A DNA stretch of 64,000 nt. Origin: Bradyrhizobium tropiciagri. GTDB taxonomy: Bacteria; Pseudomonadota; Alphaproteobacteria; Rhizobiales; Xanthobacteraceae. The translations under genes were made by a program, and so were the position numbers. The stretch's first letter is position 1. Every line of letters starts with the position of its first letter. The stretch is from assembly GCF_018130545.1 (NCBI RefSeq), contig NZ_JAFCKF010000009.1:343174-407173 (forward strand), given 5' to 3'. Under the pieces are notes generated by a model that did no database searches, was not told where the DNA came from, and worked only from the letters and a program-made list of their open reading frames with translations. Positions 41,728 to 51,282 of the stretch are shown here, piece after piece.

Positions 41728-41807
41728 TCTTCTCCCGCACTGCTTTGGAATCTTCCGCGCCACCCCCGGCGCTAACCTGCGCCCATTCCACCCCGGGGAC
41801 GCCGCCC

Positions 41808-42800
41808 ATGTCGCTCACCTCCCTCGACGTCGCTCTCCCGCGCGCCGCCACCCCGGCCGAGACCGCGCTGACGCGGCGGGTGGACCTCACCACGCTCCGC
41901 CTGTTCGTCGCGGTCTGCGACGAGCAGAACCTGACCCGCGCGGCGCTGCGCGAGGGGATTGCGGCCTCTGCCGTGTCGAAGCGGATGAACGACTTCGAGC
42001 TGGCATTCGGCGTCACGCTGTTCAAGCGGCTCGCCAAGGGCATGGCGTTGACGCCGGCCGGGGAGGCGCTGCTGCATCACGCCCGGGTCACACTGCTCAA
42101 TGTCGAGAAGATCGCGGTCGAGCTGTCGGAATATTCGCAAGGCGTGCGTGGCCATGTCCGCATGCTCGCCAACCTTTCGGCGATCGTGCAGTACTTGCCC
42201 GAGGATCTTTCGGCCTTCTTCGCAGCGCATGAATTGCTGCGCGTCGATCTGCAGGAACGGCCGAGCGGGCAGGTGGTGCGCGGCATCGAGGAGGGCGCGG
42301 CCGAGCTCGGCATCTGCTCGGGTGAATCCGACAGCCGTGCGCTCGAAGCCTTTCACTACCGCTACGACAATCTGGTGGTCGTGATGCGGCCGGACCATCC
42401 GCTGGCCGGCCGCGACAAATTGCTGTTCACCGAGACGCTCGATTTCGACCAGATCGGCCTGCACACCGCGAGCTCGATCTATCTGCGCTCGCAATATGCG
42501 GCGACCCAGGCCGGCAAGACCATGCGGTTGCGGATCAATGTGCCCGGCTTCGATGCGGTCTGCCGCATGGTGCAGGCCAATATGGGGCTCGGGCTGATCC
42601 CCGATCGCGCGTTCCAGGTCGTCGGTGCCGGCATGGGCCTTCGTGCGATCCCGCTGCGCGACGATTGGGGACGACGTGAGCTGAAGATCGTGGTCCGTGA
42701 TGTCGCGCATCTGTCCGCAACCAGCCGCCTGATGCTGGACTATCTGCGCTCCGCGGAAGCGGGGAATGCAACGGGAGACCGCAGGGCGGCTGAGGCGTAA
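41808..42800 (+). CDS. LysR family transcriptional regulator
   Basis: 330 residues. LysR HTH after a 25-residue extension: LTTLRLFVAVCDEQNLTRAALREGIAASAVSKRMNDFE spans about residues 27-64, followed by LFKRLAKGMALTPAG, then an effector domain with LGICSGESDSRALEAFHYRYDNLVVVMRPDHPLA. ATG 41808 is chosen over upstream in-frame options; the upstream region has no coding character. It is not divergent from an obvious target; leuA is upstream in the same direction behind a terminator. The 3' neighbour is an HD protein 129 bases on. The target is unknown. Confidence 0.88.
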   Translation: MSLTSLDVALPRAATPAETALTRRVDLTTLRLFVAVCDEQNLTRAALREGIAASAVSKRMNDFELAFGVTLFKRLAKGMALTPAGEALLHHARVTLLNVEKIAVELSEYSQGVRGHVRMLANLSAIVQYLPEDLSAFFAAHELLRVDLQERPSGQVVRGIEEGAAELGICSGESDSRALEAFHYRYDNLVVVMRPDHPLAGRDKLLFTETLDFDQIGLHTASSIYLRSQYAATQAGKTMRLRINVPGFDAVCRMVQANMGLGLIPDRAFQVVGAGMGLRAIPLRDDWGRRELKIVVRDVAHLSATSRLMLDYLRSAEAGNATGDRRAAEA

Positions 42801-42929
42801 GCCCTCGCGCGGGATGCTGCATCAGCCTCACGATCCTCCTGCAGAATCTTCACGCAGCAAGACCTTTCGTTTGCTCATGCCCAGGTTACGTATTGGGCAA
42901 CGATTCCCAGCGGCGGAGGCAGGAGTGTG

Positions 42930-43571
42930 ATGATAGGATACACGATTTCCGGCATTCAAATCCCGGATAGCAAGATCGCCCGGGAAGCAGCGGAGCTGGT
43001 GCGACAGTACGAGACCGAGATGCTGTTCAATCATTCGGTCCGCGTGTTCATGTTTGGCGCGCTGAAGGGCGTCAGGCAAAATCTGAAGTTCGACCCCGAA
43101 CTGCTTTATGTCGCCGCACTGTTTCATGATCTCGGCCTTGTCGATCACTTCCATACGGAGACCAAGCGGTTTGAAATCGACGGCGCCGATGCGGCGCGCA
43201 AGTTTCTCAGGAGCCATGGCATCCCGGAGCCGAAGGCGGACCTGGTGTGGGAAGCGGTTGCCCTGCACACCACGCCCGGCATCCCGCAATACATGCGGCC
43301 GGAAATCGCGCTCACCAATGCGGGTGTCCTCGTCGATGCCGTCGGCATTGGATATGATGATTATACGGCCGAACAGCGCGACGGCGTCCTTGCTGCGTTT
43401 CCGCGCGGTGACTTCAAGAACGAGTTCATCGAGGTTCAGACCTGCTCGGCCCTGAAGAAGCCGCAGACCACGTTCGGCACCGTCAATTTCGATTTTGTCG
43501 TCGATCGCGATCCGACATTTCACCGGCCGAACGCCTGCACCCGGATCCGCAACACGCCGTGGCCGAGCTGA
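42930..43571 (+). CDS. HD-domain protein (cyanamide hydratase-like group)
   Basis: 213 residues. HD signature: NHSVRVFMFGALKGVRQ (first His), LYVAALFHDLGLVDHFH (HD pair), then VWEAVALHTTPGIPQ (a further His), matching the group that includes cyanamide-hydratase-like and other small HD phosphohydrolases. ATG 42930 overlaps a GTG at 42927; the AGGAG site is 4 bases upstream, a bit close, and GGAGG at 42914 is the other option. It ends 10 bases from the convergent mobA. Substrate unknown. Confidence 0.82.
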   Translation: MIGYTISGIQIPDSKIAREAAELVRQYETEMLFNHSVRVFMFGALKGVRQNLKFDPELLYVAALFHDLGLVDHFHTETKRFEIDGADAARKFLRSHGIPEPKADLVWEAVALHTTPGIPQYMRPEIALTNAGVLVDAVGIGYDDYTAEQRDGVLAAFPRGDFKNEFIEVQTCSALKKPQTTFGTVNFDFVVDRDPTFHRPNACTRIRNTPWPS

Positions 43572-43581
43572 GCGGCAGACG

Positions 43582-44199
43582 TTATCCGCCATCGAGCGCG
43601 GCAAGACGATCCGCTTCCGCGATGTCTTCCACGGTGTTGGCGTTGAAGAACGGATCGAGCGGCTCGGTCGGCCATTCGACCGTTGCGAGCGGATAGCGCG
43701 CGGTCCAGCGATCGATCTTGCGTACGTCCTCCTCGACGAGCGCGTGGCGCAATTCGCTCCGCAGCCGCACGCTCCAGAGTCCGATCACGGGATGGGTCTG
43801 CCCGCCGGATGACGCGACCGCGAGCTCGGCATTCTCCACCGCGCGTGCCCGTTCCAGGCGTGTAACGAGATCGCGGGGCAGAAACGGACAGTCGCCCGCC
43901 GCGCTCAGCACCCATTTCACATCCGGCCGGTTGGCCGCGGTCCAGTCGAGCGCGGCCAGGATGCCGGCAAGGGGGCCGGGATAATCGGCGACATCGTCGG
44001 CGACGACCGGAAGGTCGAACGCGGCGAAACGCGCGGGATCGCCATTGGCGTTGATGATCAGTCCGCCGCATTGCGGCGCGAGACGATCGATCACCCGTTG
44101 CAGGATGGTGCGGCCGGCGATCGTGCGCATCGGCTTGTCGCCGCCGCCCATCCGCCGCGCGAGCCCGCCGGCGAGCAGCACGCCCGGGATCTCAGTCAT
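43582..44199 (-). CDS. mobA: Molybdenum cofactor guanylyltransferase
   Basis: 205 residues of the MobA nucleotidyltransferase fold: [19 protein letters not shown] (signature LAGGxxxRMGxxDK), [26 protein letters not shown], and the [14 protein letters not shown] metal-binding Asp motif. It attaches GMP to molybdopterin to give the bis-MGD cofactor needed by formate dehydrogenase. It overlaps fdhD by 8 bases, forming an operon with it, next to moeA and the formate dehydrogenase genes, which makes a Mo-cofactor role very likely. Confidence 0.92.
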   Translation of the reverse strand: MTEIPGVLLAGGLARRMGGGDKPMRTIAGRTILQRVIDRLAPQCGGLIINANGDPARFAAFDLPVVADDVADYPGPLAGILAALDWTAANRPDVKWVLSAAGDCPFLPRDLVTRLERARAVENAELAVASSGGQTHPVIGLWSVRLRSELRHALVEEDVRKIDRWTARYPLATVEWPTEPLDPFFNANTVEDIAEADRLAALDGG

Positions 44200-45100
44200 T
44201 GTCGGTCTCGCCCTTGCGCTTGTGTCGCATCGATTCCTCTTCGACGTAGTCGAGGTTCTGGTCGTAGACGATCCGCTCCTGGCCTGACAGCGCGATGAAG
44301 CGCTTGCCGCGCGCGCGTCCGACCAGCGTCAGCCCGACCTGCCGCGCCAGATCGACGCCCCACGCCGTGAAGCCCGAGCGGGACACCAGGATCGGGATGC
44401 CCATCCGCACCGTCTTGATCACCATCTCCGAGGTGAGCCGCCCGGTCGTGTAGAGGATCTTGTCGGCCGGATCGACATTGTGGCGATAGATCCAGCCCGC
44501 GATCTTGTCGACGGCGTTGTGCCGGCCGACATCCTCGGTGTAGCAGACCGGCGTGCTCTCCTTGCACAGCACGCAGCCGTGGATGGCGCCCGCTTCCAGA
44601 TAGAGCGATGGCATGGTGTTGATGGTGTGCGTCATCCGGTAGAGCCAGGACGTGCGCAATTCGGCCTTCGGCAGCGCGACCTTCTCGACGGCTTCCAGCA
44701 GGTCGCCGAACGCCGTGCCCTGTGCGCAACCCGAAGTCTGCGTGCGCTTCTTCAGCTTGGCCTCGAAATTGGTGTGGTGCGCGGTGCGTACCACGACGAC
44801 CTCGAGATCGTCGTCATATTCGACCTCGGTGACGACGTCGTCGTATTTCAGCATGTTCTGGTTCAAGAGGTAGCCGAGCGCGAGGTATTCGGGATAATCG
44901 TTGATCGTCATCATCGTGACGATCTCCTGCGCGTTGAGGTACAGCGTTAGCGGCCGCTCCACCGGCACCTTGATCTCGGTCCGCGCGCCGGTCTGATCGA
45001 CGCCGATGACGCGCTCGGTCAGGCGCGGATCGTCCGGATCAGGAACAATGATGGGAGCGGTGGTTTTCGCGGTCACAGGTCGCAGTCCTGATGGGTTCAC
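44192..45100 (-). CDS. fdhD: Formate dehydrogenase accessory sulfurtransferase FdhD
   Basis: 302 residues. FdhD landmarks: [25 protein letters not shown] near the N-terminus, [21 protein letters not shown], and [26 protein letters not shown]. FdhD passes sulfur to the molybdenum cofactor for formate dehydrogenase activity. The N-proximal CxxC of the E. coli protein reads C-A-Q-G here (TSGCAQGT), keeping only the first Cys. The start is uncertain: GTG 45100 lacks a ribosome site, while GTG 45076 has AGGA 9 bases upstream. It is divergent from moeA. Confidence 0.9.
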   Translation of the reverse strand: MNPSGLRPVTAKTTAPIIVPDPDDPRLTERVIGVDQTGARTEIKVPVERPLTLYLNAQEIVTMMTINDYPEYLALGYLLNQNMLKYDDVVTEVEYDDDLEVVVVRTAHHTNFEAKLKKRTQTSGCAQGTAFGDLLEAVEKVALPKAELRTSWLYRMTHTINTMPSLYLEAGAIHGCVLCKESTPVCYTEDVGRHNAVDKIAGWIYRHNVDPADKILYTTGRLTSEMVIKTVRMGIPILVSRSGFTAWGVDLARQVGLTLVGRARGKRFIALSGQERIVYDQNLDYVEEESMRHKRKGETDND

Positions 45101-45260
45101 ATGGTAGCGAAGCTAGGGATATAAGCACGGTCGGAGACCGACTGGCCACTCTCTGCCGGCTTGCCGGAACTGTCATGGTTGGTCCGGCTTTAAGGATAAC
45201 GCCGCAGTTCGCGATCCGGGTCGAACAAATCCTGTCGATGGCCGAGGACTGAGAAAGATC

Positions 45261-46514
45261 ATGGCGCAGCTTTCGGACGACTGCTTCGCATTCGGCGGAC
45301 CGATGATGTCGGTCGACGAGGCCGTTGCGATCATCGCCACGCGCGTCAAGCCGGTCGGCGAGACCGAAGCCGTGGCGCTGGTGGATGCCGACGGGCGCAT
45401 CCTGGCCGGCGATATCGCAGCGCCGCTGCCGCTGCCGCCCTTCATGAATTCCGCCGTCGACGGTTATGCGGTGTCCGGCGCAGATTTGCCGGCGAACGGC
45501 GAGCGCGCGTTTCCCGTTGCCGGGCGGGTGCAGGCGGGAGCGCCGGCAGAGCCCGCACAGCGCGGCCAGGCGGTGCGGATATTCACCGGGGCGCCGATGC
45601 CCGACGGCACCGACACCGTGTTTATGCAGGAGGACGTACGGATCGATGACACAGGCAACGTGATCCTGCCGTCCGGCCTGAAGGTGGGCGCCAATGTGCG
45701 CCCCGCCGGCGAGGACATCGCACGCGGCCATGTCGCGCTGGCGTCGGGTAGGCGCCTGCGCCCGCAGGACATCGCTGTCGCTGCGGCCTTCGGGCTGACC
45801 ACGCTCGATGTGGTGCGGCGGCTGCGCGTCGGCGTGTTCTCCACCGGCGACGAACTGGCCGCACCCGGCAGCGCGCGCACTGCGGCGCAGTTGTTCGATT
45901 CCAACCGTTTCATGCTGATGGCGATGTTGCGTCGGCTCGGTTGCGAGGTCGGCGATCTCGGCATCCTGCGCGACGAACGGGCCGAGCTCGCCGATGCACT
46001 CAAGCAGGTCGCGCGGCGCTACGACCTGATCCTGACCACCGGCGGCGTCTCGACCGGGGAAGAGGACCACGTCAAGGCCGGCATCGAACAGGCCGGTTCG
46101 CTGGTGCTGTGGCGGATGGCGATCAAGCCGGGTCGGCCGGTGGCGATGGGAATCATCGACGGCACGCCGCTGATCGGCTTGCCCGGCAATCCCGTGGCGA
46201 GCTTCGTCACCTTCGTCCACGTGGTGCGGCCGACCGTGCTGGCGCTGTCGGGCGCCTTGCCGTCGCCTTTGCAGCCGATGCCGGTTCGGGCCGCCTTCAG
46301 CTACAAGAAGAAGAGCGGCCGGCGCGAATATGTCCGTGCCTCGCTGCGCCGGGCGGCGGACGGTGCGCTGGAGGCGACCAAGTTTCCCCGTGAGGGGGCC
46401 GGTCTGCTGTCGTCGCTGGTCGAGACCGATGGGCTGATCGAGCTCGGCGAGTCCATCGTGCGGGTCGAGCCGGGCGATGCTGTCGGCTTTCTCGGTTACG
46501 CCGACCTGCTGTGA
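45261..46514 (+). CDS. moeA: Molybdopterin molybdenumtransferase
   Basis: 417 residues of MoeA: PFMNSAVDGYAV, IFTGAPMPDGTDTVFMQED, RPAGEDI, VGVFSTGDEL, DSNRFML, TTGGVSTGEEDHVK, and IGLPGNPVASFVTFVH, all in family order. It inserts molybdate into molybdopterin adenylate. It is divergent from fdhD and precedes the formate dehydrogenase genes by 200 bases, consistent with a local cofactor-supply cluster. GAGAAAG near the start is a modest ribosome site. Confidence 0.93.
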   Translation: MAQLSDDCFAFGGPMMSVDEAVAIIATRVKPVGETEAVALVDADGRILAGDIAAPLPLPPFMNSAVDGYAVSGADLPANGERAFPVAGRVQAGAPAEPAQRGQAVRIFTGAPMPDGTDTVFMQEDVRIDDTGNVILPSGLKVGANVRPAGEDIARGHVALASGRRLRPQDIAVAAAFGLTTLDVVRRLRVGVFSTGDELAAPGSARTAAQLFDSNRFMLMAMLRRLGCEVGDLGILRDERAELADALKQVARRYDLILTTGGVSTGEEDHVKAGIEQAGSLVLWRMAIKPGRPVAMGIIDGTPLIGLPGNPVASFVTFVHVVRPTVLALSGALPSPLQPMPVRAAFSYKKKSGRREYVRASLRRAADGALEATKFPREGAGLLSSLVETDGLIELGESIVRVEPGDAVGFLGYADLL

Positions 46515-46714
46515 GACCGCAGACTCGGTTGTCTCGTGATTTGAAAATCGGATCGCCCGATAGGCAAACACTAACAATGGCCTGCGCGGCAACCGGACGC
46601 CCCTAGAGACGTTCTAAATCTGCTTGCCTGTGGCATGCCAGAGAATAGAGTTGGGTTGAACCGACGCTATCAGTGCAAGCGGAGTTCCAAGACGCGGTTT
46701 CAAGGCGAGGATTC

Positions 46715-48427
46715 ATGAGCCAAGGCGACGTTCACAAGGTCCGCGCGTTCGAGCATCCCGGACAGGGCAGGAAGCGGGCGAAAGCCACGCCCAAGGGACG
46801 CCAGGTCGACCCTGTGGCCGCGCATGAGATCGAGGCGCTGCTCGCCGATCGGCCGCGGCGGCGCGATATGCTGATCGAGTACCTGCATCTGATTCAGGAC
46901 AAGTATCATCAGATATCGGCGGCGCATCTTGCCGCGCTCGCCGACGAGATGAAGCTGTCCTTCGCCGAAGTGTTCGAGACCGCGACCTTCTATGCGCATT
47001 TCGACATCGTGAAGGAGGGCGAGCCGGATATCGCACCGCTCACCGTGCGCGTCTGCGATTCGCTGACCTGCGCGATGCTCGGCGGCGAGCAGTTGTTGAA
47101 GGATCTTCAGTCCCGCGCCGGCCCCGGCATCCGCGTGGTGCGGGCGCCGTGCGTCGGCCGCTGTGACACCGCACCCGCTGCGGAAGTCGGCCACAACTTC
47201 GTCGATCATGCCACCGTCAGCAATTTGCTCGCGGCGGCGAAGAGCGGCGACACCCATGTGCACCTTCCGCCATACGTCGACTACGACGCCTATGTTGCCG
47301 GCGGCGGATATCAGCTGCTGACGCGGCTGCGCTCGGGCGCGCTGCCGCGGGAAGATCTGCTGAAGGCGCTCGACGATGCGTCGCTGCGCGGTCTTGGTGG
47401 CGCCGGTTTTCCGACCGGCCGCAAATGGCGCGCCGTACTCGGCGAACCCGGTCCGCGGCTGATGGCGGTCAACGGCGACGAAGGCGAGCCCGGCACGTTC
47501 AAGGACCGCTATTATCTCGAGACCGATCCGCATCGCTTCCTCGAGGGCATGCTGATCGGCGCGCATGTGGTCGAGGCGCCCGAAGTCTACATCTATATCC
47601 GCGACGAATATCCGGCCTGCCGCGAGATCCTCGCGCGCGAGATCGCGAAGCTGCCGCCCGGTGGTCCTGTGCTGCATCTGCGGCGCGGCGCCGGCGCCTA
47701 TATCTGCGGCGAGGAATCCTCGCTGCTGGAATCGATCGAGGGCAAGCGCGGCCTGCCGCGGCACAAACCGCCCTATCCGTTCCAGGTCGGGCTGTTCGGC
47801 CTGCCGACGCTGATCAACAACATCGAGACCTTGTGGTGGGTGCGCGACATCGTCGAGAAGGGCGCCGACTGGTGGAAGAGCCATGGCCGCAACGAACGCC
47901 ACGGCCTGCGCAGCTTCTCGGTGTCCGGACGCGTCAAGGATCCCGGCGTCAAGCTTGCGCCGGCCGGCATCACGCTGCGCCAGCTGATCGACGAGTTCTG
48001 CGGCGGCATGGCCGATGGCCACACCTTGCAGGCCTATCTGCCGGGCGGCGCATCCGGCGGCATCCTGCCGGCCTCGATGGACGACATCCCGCTCGATTTC
48101 GGTACGCTGGAGAAATACGGCTGCTTCATCGGCTCCGCCGCCGTCGTCGTGCTCTCGCAGGCCGATGACGTCAGGGACGCCGCGCTGAATTTGATGAAGT
48201 TCTTCGAGGACGAGAGCTGCGGGCAGTGCACGCCCTGCCGCGCCGGAACCGAGAAGGCAGTGCTGCTGATGCAGCAACCGGTCTGGAACAAGGAACTGCT
48301 CGACCAATTGAGCCAGGCGATGCGCGATGCGTCGATCTGTGGCCTCGGTCAGGCGGCCTCCAATCCGCTGACCTCAGTGATCAAGTATTTTCCGGACGGC
48401 TTTCGTCCGCAGCAAGCCGCCGAATAG
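46715..48427 (+). CDS. NAD-dependent formate dehydrogenase, fused beta subunit (NuoE/NuoF type)
   Basis: 570 residues combining two complex-I-like modules. The NuoE-like part (about 30-190) has the 2Fe-2S cysteines in VCDSLTCAM and APCVGRCDTAP. The NuoF-like part (about 205-565) has the FMN/NAD glycine-rich GGAGFPTGRKW, NGDEGEPGTFKDR, GAYICGEESSLL, and the 4Fe-4S SCGQCTPCRAGT with a later Cys. It takes electrons from the catalytic subunit to NAD+. Elsewhere these are often two genes (gamma, beta); the fusion resembles the two-subunit enzyme of Methylobacterium. GAGGA precedes ATG 46715. It is directly upstream of the alpha subunit. Confidence 0.93.
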   Translation: MSQGDVHKVRAFEHPGQGRKRAKATPKGRQVDPVAAHEIEALLADRPRRRDMLIEYLHLIQDKYHQISAAHLAALADEMKLSFAEVFETATFYAHFDIVKEGEPDIAPLTVRVCDSLTCAMLGGEQLLKDLQSRAGPGIRVVRAPCVGRCDTAPAAEVGHNFVDHATVSNLLAAAKSGDTHVHLPPYVDYDAYVAGGGYQLLTRLRSGALPREDLLKALDDASLRGLGGAGFPTGRKWRAVLGEPGPRLMAVNGDEGEPGTFKDRYYLETDPHRFLEGMLIGAHVVEAPEVYIYIRDEYPACREILAREIAKLPPGGPVLHLRRGAGAYICGEESSLLESIEGKRGLPRHKPPYPFQVGLFGLPTLINNIETLWWVRDIVEKGADWWKSHGRNERHGLRSFSVSGRVKDPGVKLAPAGITLRQLIDEFCGGMADGHTLQAYLPGGASGGILPASMDDIPLDFGTLEKYGCFIGSAAVVVLSQADDVRDAALNLMKFFEDESCGQCTPCRAGTEKAVLLMQQPVWNKELLDQLSQAMRDASICGLGQAASNPLTSVIKYFPDGFRPQQAAE

Positions 48428-48464
48428 GCGGACCAAGCAGGGCGAATTTCGACGAGGATTTTGA

Positions 48465-51251
48465 ATGAGCAACAATCAGAACTCCGGCCAGGTCATTCAA
48501 TTCGAGCTCGACGGCCACCAGGTCGAAGCGCGGGCCGGCGAAACCATCTGGCAGGTCGCGAAACGCCAGGGCACCGAGATCCCGCATCTCTGCTATTCGC
48601 CCGCGCCGGACTATCGGCCTGATGGTAACTGCCGCGCCTGCATGGTCGAGATCGAAGGCGAGCGCGTGCTGGCGGCATCCTGCAAGCGGACGCCTTCGGT
48701 CGGCATGAAGGTGAAGTCGGCGAGCCAGCGTGCGGTTGCGGCGCAGAAGATGGTGATGGAGCTGCTCGTCGCCGACCAGCCCGCGCGCGAGACCTCGCAC
48801 GATCCGGATTCGAAATTCTGGCATTGGGCCGAGAAGACCGGCGTCACCGAAAGCCGCTTCCCCGCGACCGAGCGTTGGCATGCCGACACCAGCCATCCGG
48901 CGATGAGCGTCAATCTCGACGCCTGCATCCAGTGCGGCCTCTGCGTGCGGGCGTGCCGCGAGGTGCAGGTCAACGACGTCATCGGCATGGCCTACCGCAA
49001 TCACGACGCCAAGATCGTATTCGACTTCGACGATCCGATGGGCGAATCGACCTGCGTCGCGTGCGGTGAATGCGTGCAGGCCTGCCCGACCGGTGCGCTG
49101 ATGCCGGCCGTGATGCTGGACGACAAGCAGACCCGCGTCACCTACCCGGACAGGAAGGTGGACTCGCTGTGCCCGTATTGCGGCGTCGGCTGCCAGGTCA
49201 CCTACGAGGTCAAGGACGAAAAGGTGATCTACGCGGAAGGCCGCGATGGTCCCGCCAATCACAACAGGCTCTGCGTCAAGGGCCGCTTCGGCTTCGACTA
49301 CATCCATCACCCCAATCGCCTGACCAAGCCGCTGGTGCGGCTGCCCGGCGTCAAGAAGGACGCCAACGACCAGGTCGATCCGGCCAACCCCTACACCCAT
49401 TTCCGCGAAGCATCCTGGGAAGAAGCGCTCGATCTCGCCGCGGCGGGCCTGCGAAAAATCCGCGACGAGAAAGGCGCCAAGGCGCTTGCCGGCTTCGGCT
49501 CGGCCAAGGGCTCGAACGAGGAAGCCTATCTGTTCCAGAAGCTGGTCCGCACCGGCTTCGGCTCCAACAATGTCGATCACTGCACGCGGCTGTGCCACGC
49601 CTCGTCGGTGGCAGCGCTGTTCGAGGGACTGAGCTCCGGCGCGGTGTCGGCGCCGTTCGCGGCCGCGGCCGACGCCGAGGTGATCTGGGTGATCGGCGCC
49701 AATCCGACCGTGAACCATCCGGTCGCTGCGACCTACATCAAGAACGCCGCAAAGCGCGGCGCCAAGCTCTACGTGATGGACCCGCGCCGGCAGACGCTGT
49801 CGCGCCATGCCACAAAACACCTGCAATTCAAGCCGGGCAGCGACGTCGCGATGCTGAACGCGATGATCCACACCATCATCACCGAAGGCCTGACCGACGA
49901 GCAGTACATCGCCGGCTATACCGAGGGCTATGACGACCTCAAGACCAAGATCCAGGAGTTCACGCCGGAGCGCATGTCTGCGATCTGCGGCATTCCCGCC
50001 GAGACGCTGCGCGAGGTCGCGCGTGCTTACGCGCGGGCCAAGTCGTCGATCATCTTCTGGGGCATGGGCATCAGCCAGCATGTTCACGGCACCGACAATG
50101 CGCGCTGTCTGATCGCGCTTGCGCTGATCACCGGTCAGGTCGGCCGTCCCGGCACCGGGCTGCATCCGCTGCGCGGCCAGAACAACGTGCAGGGCGCCTC
50201 CGACGCCGGTCTGATCCCGATGTTCCTGCCGGACTATCAGCCGGTCGGCCGCGACGACATGCGCGGCGCCTTCGAGAAGCTGTGGGGGCAGGAGCTCGAT
50301 CCGGTCCGCGGCCTTACCGTGGTTGAGATCATGAACGCGATCCACGCCGGCGAAATCCACGGCATGTATGTCGAGGGCGAAAATCCCGCGATGTCCGATC
50401 CGGATCTGCAGCATGCGCGTCAGGCGCTGGCCAAACTCGATCATCTCGTGGTGCAGGATCTGTTCGTCACCGAGACCGCGTTCCACGCCGACGTCATCCT
50501 GCCGGCCTCGGCGTTCGCCGAGAAGTCCGGCTCCTTCACCAACACCGATCGCCGCGTGCAGCTCGCGCGCGAGGTGATCAAGCCGCCGGGCGATGCGCGG
50601 CAGGATCTCTGGATCATCCAGGAGATCGGCAAGCGGATGGGCTTGCCGTGGAATTATGCGGGGCCGGGCGAGGTCTTCACCGAGATGGCCGAGCTGATGC
50701 CGTCGCTGAAGAACATCACCTGGGAGCGGCTGGTGCGCGAGGGCGCGGTGACCTATCCGGTCGACGATCCCGACAAGCCCGGCAATGAGATCATCTTCAC
50801 CACCGGTTTCCCGACCGAAAGCGGCCGCGGCAAGATCGTGCCGGCCAAGGTGATCCCGCCGGATGAATTGCCCGACGACGAGTACCCGATGGTGCTGTCG
50901 ACCGGACGTGTCCTCGAACATTGGCACACTGGCTCGATGACGCGACGCGCTCAGGTGCTCGACCAGATCGAGCCCGAAGCGGTGGCGTTCATGACGCCGA
51001 AGGACATGCGCAAGAAGGGGCTCGCGCCCGGCGACTTCATCCGGCTCGAGACCCGCCGCGGCGCGGTCGAGGTCAAGGTGCGCGCCGACCGCGACGTGCC
51101 CGAAAACATGGTCTTCATGCCGTTCTGCTATGCAGAGGCGGCGGCGAATTTGTTGACTAACCCGGCGCTCGATCCATTCGGCAAGATTCCGGAGTTCAAA
51201 TTCTGCGCCGTCCGCGCCGAGAAGATCGATATCCGGACCGCGGCGGAGTAG
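48465..51251 (+). CDS. NAD-dependent formate dehydrogenase, catalytic alpha subunit
   Basis: 928 residues. N-terminal 2Fe-2S domain (CYSPAPDYRPDGNCRACMVE...C), two 4Fe-4S clusters (CIQCGLCVRACRE, CVACGECVQACP), then the molybdopterin oxidoreductase domains beginning with the CPYCGVGC cluster. The active-site residue that is selenocysteine in some relatives is Cys here (residue 377, in DHCTRLCHASS), followed by His and then the usual cofactor regions, ending FMPFCYAEAAANLLTNPALD. It oxidises formate to CO2 and passes electrons to the fused beta subunit. It is 37 bases after that gene. Confidence 0.95.
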   Translation: MSNNQNSGQVIQFELDGHQVEARAGETIWQVAKRQGTEIPHLCYSPAPDYRPDGNCRACMVEIEGERVLAASCKRTPSVGMKVKSASQRAVAAQKMVMELLVADQPARETSHDPDSKFWHWAEKTGVTESRFPATERWHADTSHPAMSVNLDACIQCGLCVRACREVQVNDVIGMAYRNHDAKIVFDFDDPMGESTCVACGECVQACPTGALMPAVMLDDKQTRVTYPDRKVDSLCPYCGVGCQVTYEVKDEKVIYAEGRDGPANHNRLCVKGRFGFDYIHHPNRLTKPLVRLPGVKKDANDQVDPANPYTHFREASWEEALDLAAAGLRKIRDEKGAKALAGFGSAKGSNEEAYLFQKLVRTGFGSNNVDHCTRLCHASSVAALFEGLSSGAVSAPFAAAADAEVIWVIGANPTVNHPVAATYIKNAAKRGAKLYVMDPRRQTLSRHATKHLQFKPGSDVAMLNAMIHTIITEGLTDEQYIAGYTEGYDDLKTKIQEFTPERMSAICGIPAETLREVARAYARAKSSIIFWGMGISQHVHGTDNARCLIALALITGQVGRPGTGLHPLRGQNNVQGASDAGLIPMFLPDYQPVGRDDMRGAFEKLWGQELDPVRGLTVVEIMNAIHAGEIHGMYVEGENPAMSDPDLQHARQALAKLDHLVVQDLFVTETAFHADVILPASAFAEKSGSFTNTDRRVQLAREVIKPPGDARQDLWIIQEIGKRMGLPWNYAGPGEVFTEMAELMPSLKNITWERLVREGAVTYPVDDPDKPGNEIIFTTGFPTESGRGKIVPAKVIPPDELPDDEYPMVLSTGRVLEHWHTGSMTRRAQVLDQIEPEAVAFMTPKDMRKKGLAPGDFIRLETRRGAVEVKVRADRDVPENMVFMPFCYAEAAANLLTNPALDPFGKIPEFKFCAVRAEKIDIRTAAE

Positions 51252-51282
51252 CGGCCGCGAGACGGAATGGGGGGCCGCTGCA

